From assembly GCF_003003355.1 (NCBI RefSeq), contig NZ_PVTQ01000027.1, positions 1 to 32,349 of the forward strand: DNA of 32,349 nt. The letters are read 5' to 3'. Under the pieces are notes generated by a model, which saw nothing but the letters and a program-made list of their open reading frames with translations, was not told the origin of the DNA and ran no database searches. The translations under genes were made by a program, and so were the position numbers. This document shows, piece after piece, positions 30,703 through 32,349 of this stretch; positions within the stretch are counted from its first letter, which is position 1; every line of letters starts with the position of its first letter. The DNA is from Donghicola tyrosinivorans (GTDB lineage Bacteria > Pseudomonadota > Alphaproteobacteria > Rhodobacterales > Rhodobacteraceae).

Positions 30703-31602
30703 TCAAATCAAGCCGACCTCGCCAGCGATACGCTTCAGCGTGTGCAGGCCAAGGGTCTGATACAGCAGCGGATTGCGTACCTCGGGGTCCTGCTCGGCCT
30801 CGATGACGATCCAGCCGTCGTAGTCCGCGTCCTTCAGGATCTGCAGCAGCGGGGTAAAATCCACTGCCCCCTCCTGATCTCCGGGCACGGTAAAGGCCCC
30901 TGCCAACACACCTTGCAAGAATGACAGCCCCTCGGTCCGTACGCGGGCGGTCACATCGGGACGGATGTTCTTGGCGTGGAAATGCGCAACACGGCCCACA
31001 TGCTTGCGCAGCACCGCCTCAGGATCTCCTCCCCCAAAGGTGCAATGGCCTGCGTCAAACAACAGATGGGTCGCAGGGCCCGTCGCCGCCAAGAAGGCAT
31101 CAATCTCTTCGGGGCTCTCGACGACAGTGCCCATGTGGTGATGGTAGGCCAATGTCACCCCTTCACCTGCCAGATAGGCGCCGAACGCCTCTATCTTTGC
31201 ACCAAAGACAGCCATTTCTTCGGCACTCAGACGCGGACGGTCATTCACCGGCACATCAGGGCTGCCATGCACCGTGTTCGAGCATTCACATACGATACAA
31301 ACCTTGCACCCATTGTGCTTCAGCTTCGCCAGATGACCCTGCACCGCCTCAATCTCTTCCTCGACCGAGCGCACCAGCAACTCGGTTGAATACCAGCCCG
31401 ACACGAACACCAGCCCATATCCGGCGAGCAAAGACCGCAACGCCTCGGGATCATCCTGCGGCCAACGATGGCCATTCTCGATCCCGTCAAACCCGATCAA
31501 GCGACCGGCCTCCGCTAAAATACGCTCGGTCGGAATATCCTTGCCGATCGTCTGGTCGTCATCATTGGCCCATGCAATGGGATTGGTTCCAAATCTGATC
31601 AT
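30703..31602 (-). CDS. iolE: Myo-inosose-2 dehydratase
   Basis: A 299-aa TIM-barrel protein of the xylose isomerase-like family. It has the IolE opening FGTNPIAWANDD and the metal/active-site regions TLAYHHHMGTVVE, FDAGHCTFGGGDP and AHFHAKN. It dehydrates 2-keto-myo-inositol to 3D-(3,5/4)-trihydroxycyclohexane-1,2-dione, the substrate of IolD. It lies 93 bp after iolD; a repeat and a hairpin occupy that gap. It is followed by the small membrane gene and iolB. Confidence 0.94.
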   Translation of the reverse strand: MIRFGTNPIAWANDDDQTIGKDIPTERILAEAGRLIGFDGIENGHRWPQDDPEALRSLLAGYGLVFVSGWYSTELLVRSVEEEIEAVQGHLAKLKHNGCKVCIVCECSNTVHGSPDVPVNDRPRLSAEEMAVFGAKIEAFGAYLAGEGVTLAYHHHMGTVVESPEEIDAFLAATGPATHLLFDAGHCTFGGGDPEAVLRKHVGRVAHFHAKNIRPDVTARVRTEGLSFLQGVLAGAFTVPGDQEGAVDFTPLLQILKDADYDGWIVIEAEQDPEVRNPLLYQTLGLHTLKRIAGEVGLI

Positions 31603-31624
31603 CTCGATGTCTTTCTTCTCTGAA

Positions 31625-31646
31625 AGCCCCCCTTCATTTTGGGGGT
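31625..31646 (-). terminator. Hairpin between iolD and iolE
   Basis: On the minus strand the arms CCCCC and GGGGG flank an A-rich loop and are followed by GCTTTC. It lies just upstream of iolE and could partly end iolD transcripts. Confidence 0.4.
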
Positions 31647-31647
31647 C

Positions 31648-31677
31648 AATACCTCGGGGTGCGGGGCAGAGCCCCGC
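31648..31677 (-). repeat. 30-bp extragenic repeat, copy 2 (inverted)
   Basis: Identical over 30 bp to 29254-29283 on the other strand. It is inserted in the iolD-iolE gap. The hairpin plus conserved tail is typical of a dispersed extragenic palindromic repeat. Confidence 0.75.
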
Positions 31678-31695
31678 CTGTCCTGCTGTTTCGTG

Positions 31696-32349
31696 TCAGT
31701 TCATGCCGGTCTGACGGGTGATCTGGGTGATGTAGTCGGCATAGCGGGCGCGCTGCTTCTCGCGGGCGCTGACCTGCGGCACCGCCACATCCCAGAAGAA
31801 CCCGTGACTGCCCGCCGTCGTCTGCAGACCTGTGCCGGGGAAGTCCTTGGCGATCGTCTCGATCACGATCACCGTCGGGATGTTCCGCTCGCGGGCGGCC
31901 ACAATCTCGGCCTCCAGCGCGTCGGTGCCGCTGGCCTTCACCGCATAGGCACCCATCGATGCGGCATGGGCCACATAGTCGATCTCGGGCTGCACCTCGA
32001 CGTTGCAATCCACATACATGTTGTTGAAGGGCTCACCGCCACAGCCCATGGTCTGCAGCCGGTTAATGCAGCCGTAGCCACGGTTATCCGTCAGCACCAC
32101 GGTGAAGGGAATGCGCCGCATCACCGCCGTCGCCAGCTCGGCGTTGGCCATCATGTAGCTGCCATCGCCCACAAAGCAGATCACCTCGCGCTCGGGACAA
32201 GCCAGCTTCAGGCCCATGGCCCCCGCCACCTCATAGCCCATGCAAGAATAGCCGTATTCCATGTGGTACCCGCCCTGAGAGGGCTGCCACAGCAGCTTCA
32301 GCGCCCCCGGCATGGTGCCCGCCGCACACATGGCAATCGCGCTCTCGCC
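31696..32349 (-). CDS. iolD: 3D-trihydroxycyclohexanedione acylhydrolase, 3' part
   Basis: The C-terminal 217 residues of a thiamine-diphosphate enzyme. The reading frame is open to the window edge, where the codons before the first Met read GESAIA, so the gene continues to the right. The ThDP/Mg-binding motif is GDGSYMMAN, followed by the Asn of DNRGYGCINR. The 3' domain ends TQITRQTGMN. IolD opens the ring of trihydroxycyclohexane-1,2-dione to 5-deoxy-glucuronate, the IolB substrate, which fits the order iolD-iolE-iolB. The complete protein is normally about 600-640 aa; the missing part is outside the window. Confidence 0.93.
   Translation of the reverse strand, partial: GESAIAMCAAGTMPGALKLLWQPSQGGYHMEYGYSCMGYEVAGAMGLKLACPEREVICFVGDGSYMMANAELATAVMRRIPFTVVLTDNRGYGCINRLQTMGCGGEPFNNMYVDCNVEVQPEIDYVAHAASMGAYAVKASGTDALEAEIVAARERNIPTVIVIETIAKDFPGTGLQTTAGSHGFFWDVAVPQVSAREKQRARYADYITQITRQTGMN

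Overview
The window looks like a chromosomal segment of a Rhodobacteraceae (Roseobacter-group) alphaproteobacterium. The evidence is the high GC content, dense operons with TGATG/ATGA stop-start overlaps, a TRAP transporter, an iolD-iolE-iolB inositol block, and two small RNAs with the two-hairpin CCUCCUCCC-loop architecture of Rhodobacter CcsR / 'cuckoo' RNAs. No rRNA, tRNA or CRISPR array was seen. The only mobile-element trace is a scrambled IS relic at the left end.

Layout. (1) 1-650: IS30-like transposase remnant between two ~100-bp direct repeats offset by exactly 535 bp. (2) 649-1707 (-): PAP2 phosphatase and a small membrane protein. (3) 1865-10846 (+): a polyol/sugar operon. It has an AT-rich 28-bp near-palindrome and promoter, ribose-type ABC importer (ATPase, permease, binding protein), polyol-type SDR, DhaK, DhaL, a second DhaL, and a 690-aa fusion of a SorC-type regulator to a complete DhaK domain. 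(4) 10905-12362 (-): PepSY protein, di-heme cytochrome b561, membrane-anchored LuxR-type regulator. (5) 12632-14228 (-): FMN azoreductase and a secreted alpha/beta hydrolase, divergent from a CGNR zinc-finger regulator (14409, +) and a DUF2322-like protein. Four copies of a GTAACT-containing motif fill the shared promoter. (6) 15473-24647: a divergent catabolic locus. The minus arm is TRAP DctP-DctQ-DctM plus two SDRs; the plus arm is IclR regulator, SCP2-type thiolase, AMP-forming acyl-CoA ligase and a tandem PCC/DUF296 protein. Two copies of a 15-bp dyad sit in the shared promoter region. (7) 24664-29194: sRNA A, NUDIX hydrolase, PiT phosphate transporter with a PHO-box-like site, SnoaL-like protein, RsmB-type rRNA methyltransferase. 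(8) 29332-32349 (-): sRNA B, iolB, a small membrane gene, iolE, and the 3' part of iolD, which runs off the window.

How the parts work together. In region 3 a sugar alcohol is probably imported, oxidised by the SDR to a ketose (erythrulose or dihydroxyacetone type), and phosphorylated by one or two DhaK-DhaL kinases. One kinase half is covalently attached to the likely operon regulator. This suggests a trigger-enzyme circuit analogous to DhaK/DhaL control of E. coli DhaR, but in a single polypeptide. In region 6 a carboxylate is probably imported by TRAP, CoA-activated, oxidised by SDRs and cleaved by the thiolase; the substrate is unknown. Region 8 is myo-inositol catabolism.

The strongest candidates for new biology are the SorC-DhaK fusion with its dedicated DhaL, the pair of covarying anti-Shine-Dalgarno sRNAs, the IclR leader mini-ORF lying over its operator, and the uncharacterised PCC/DUF296-thiolase-ligase-TRAP pathway. 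All functional calls come from reading motifs by eye; no database search was run.
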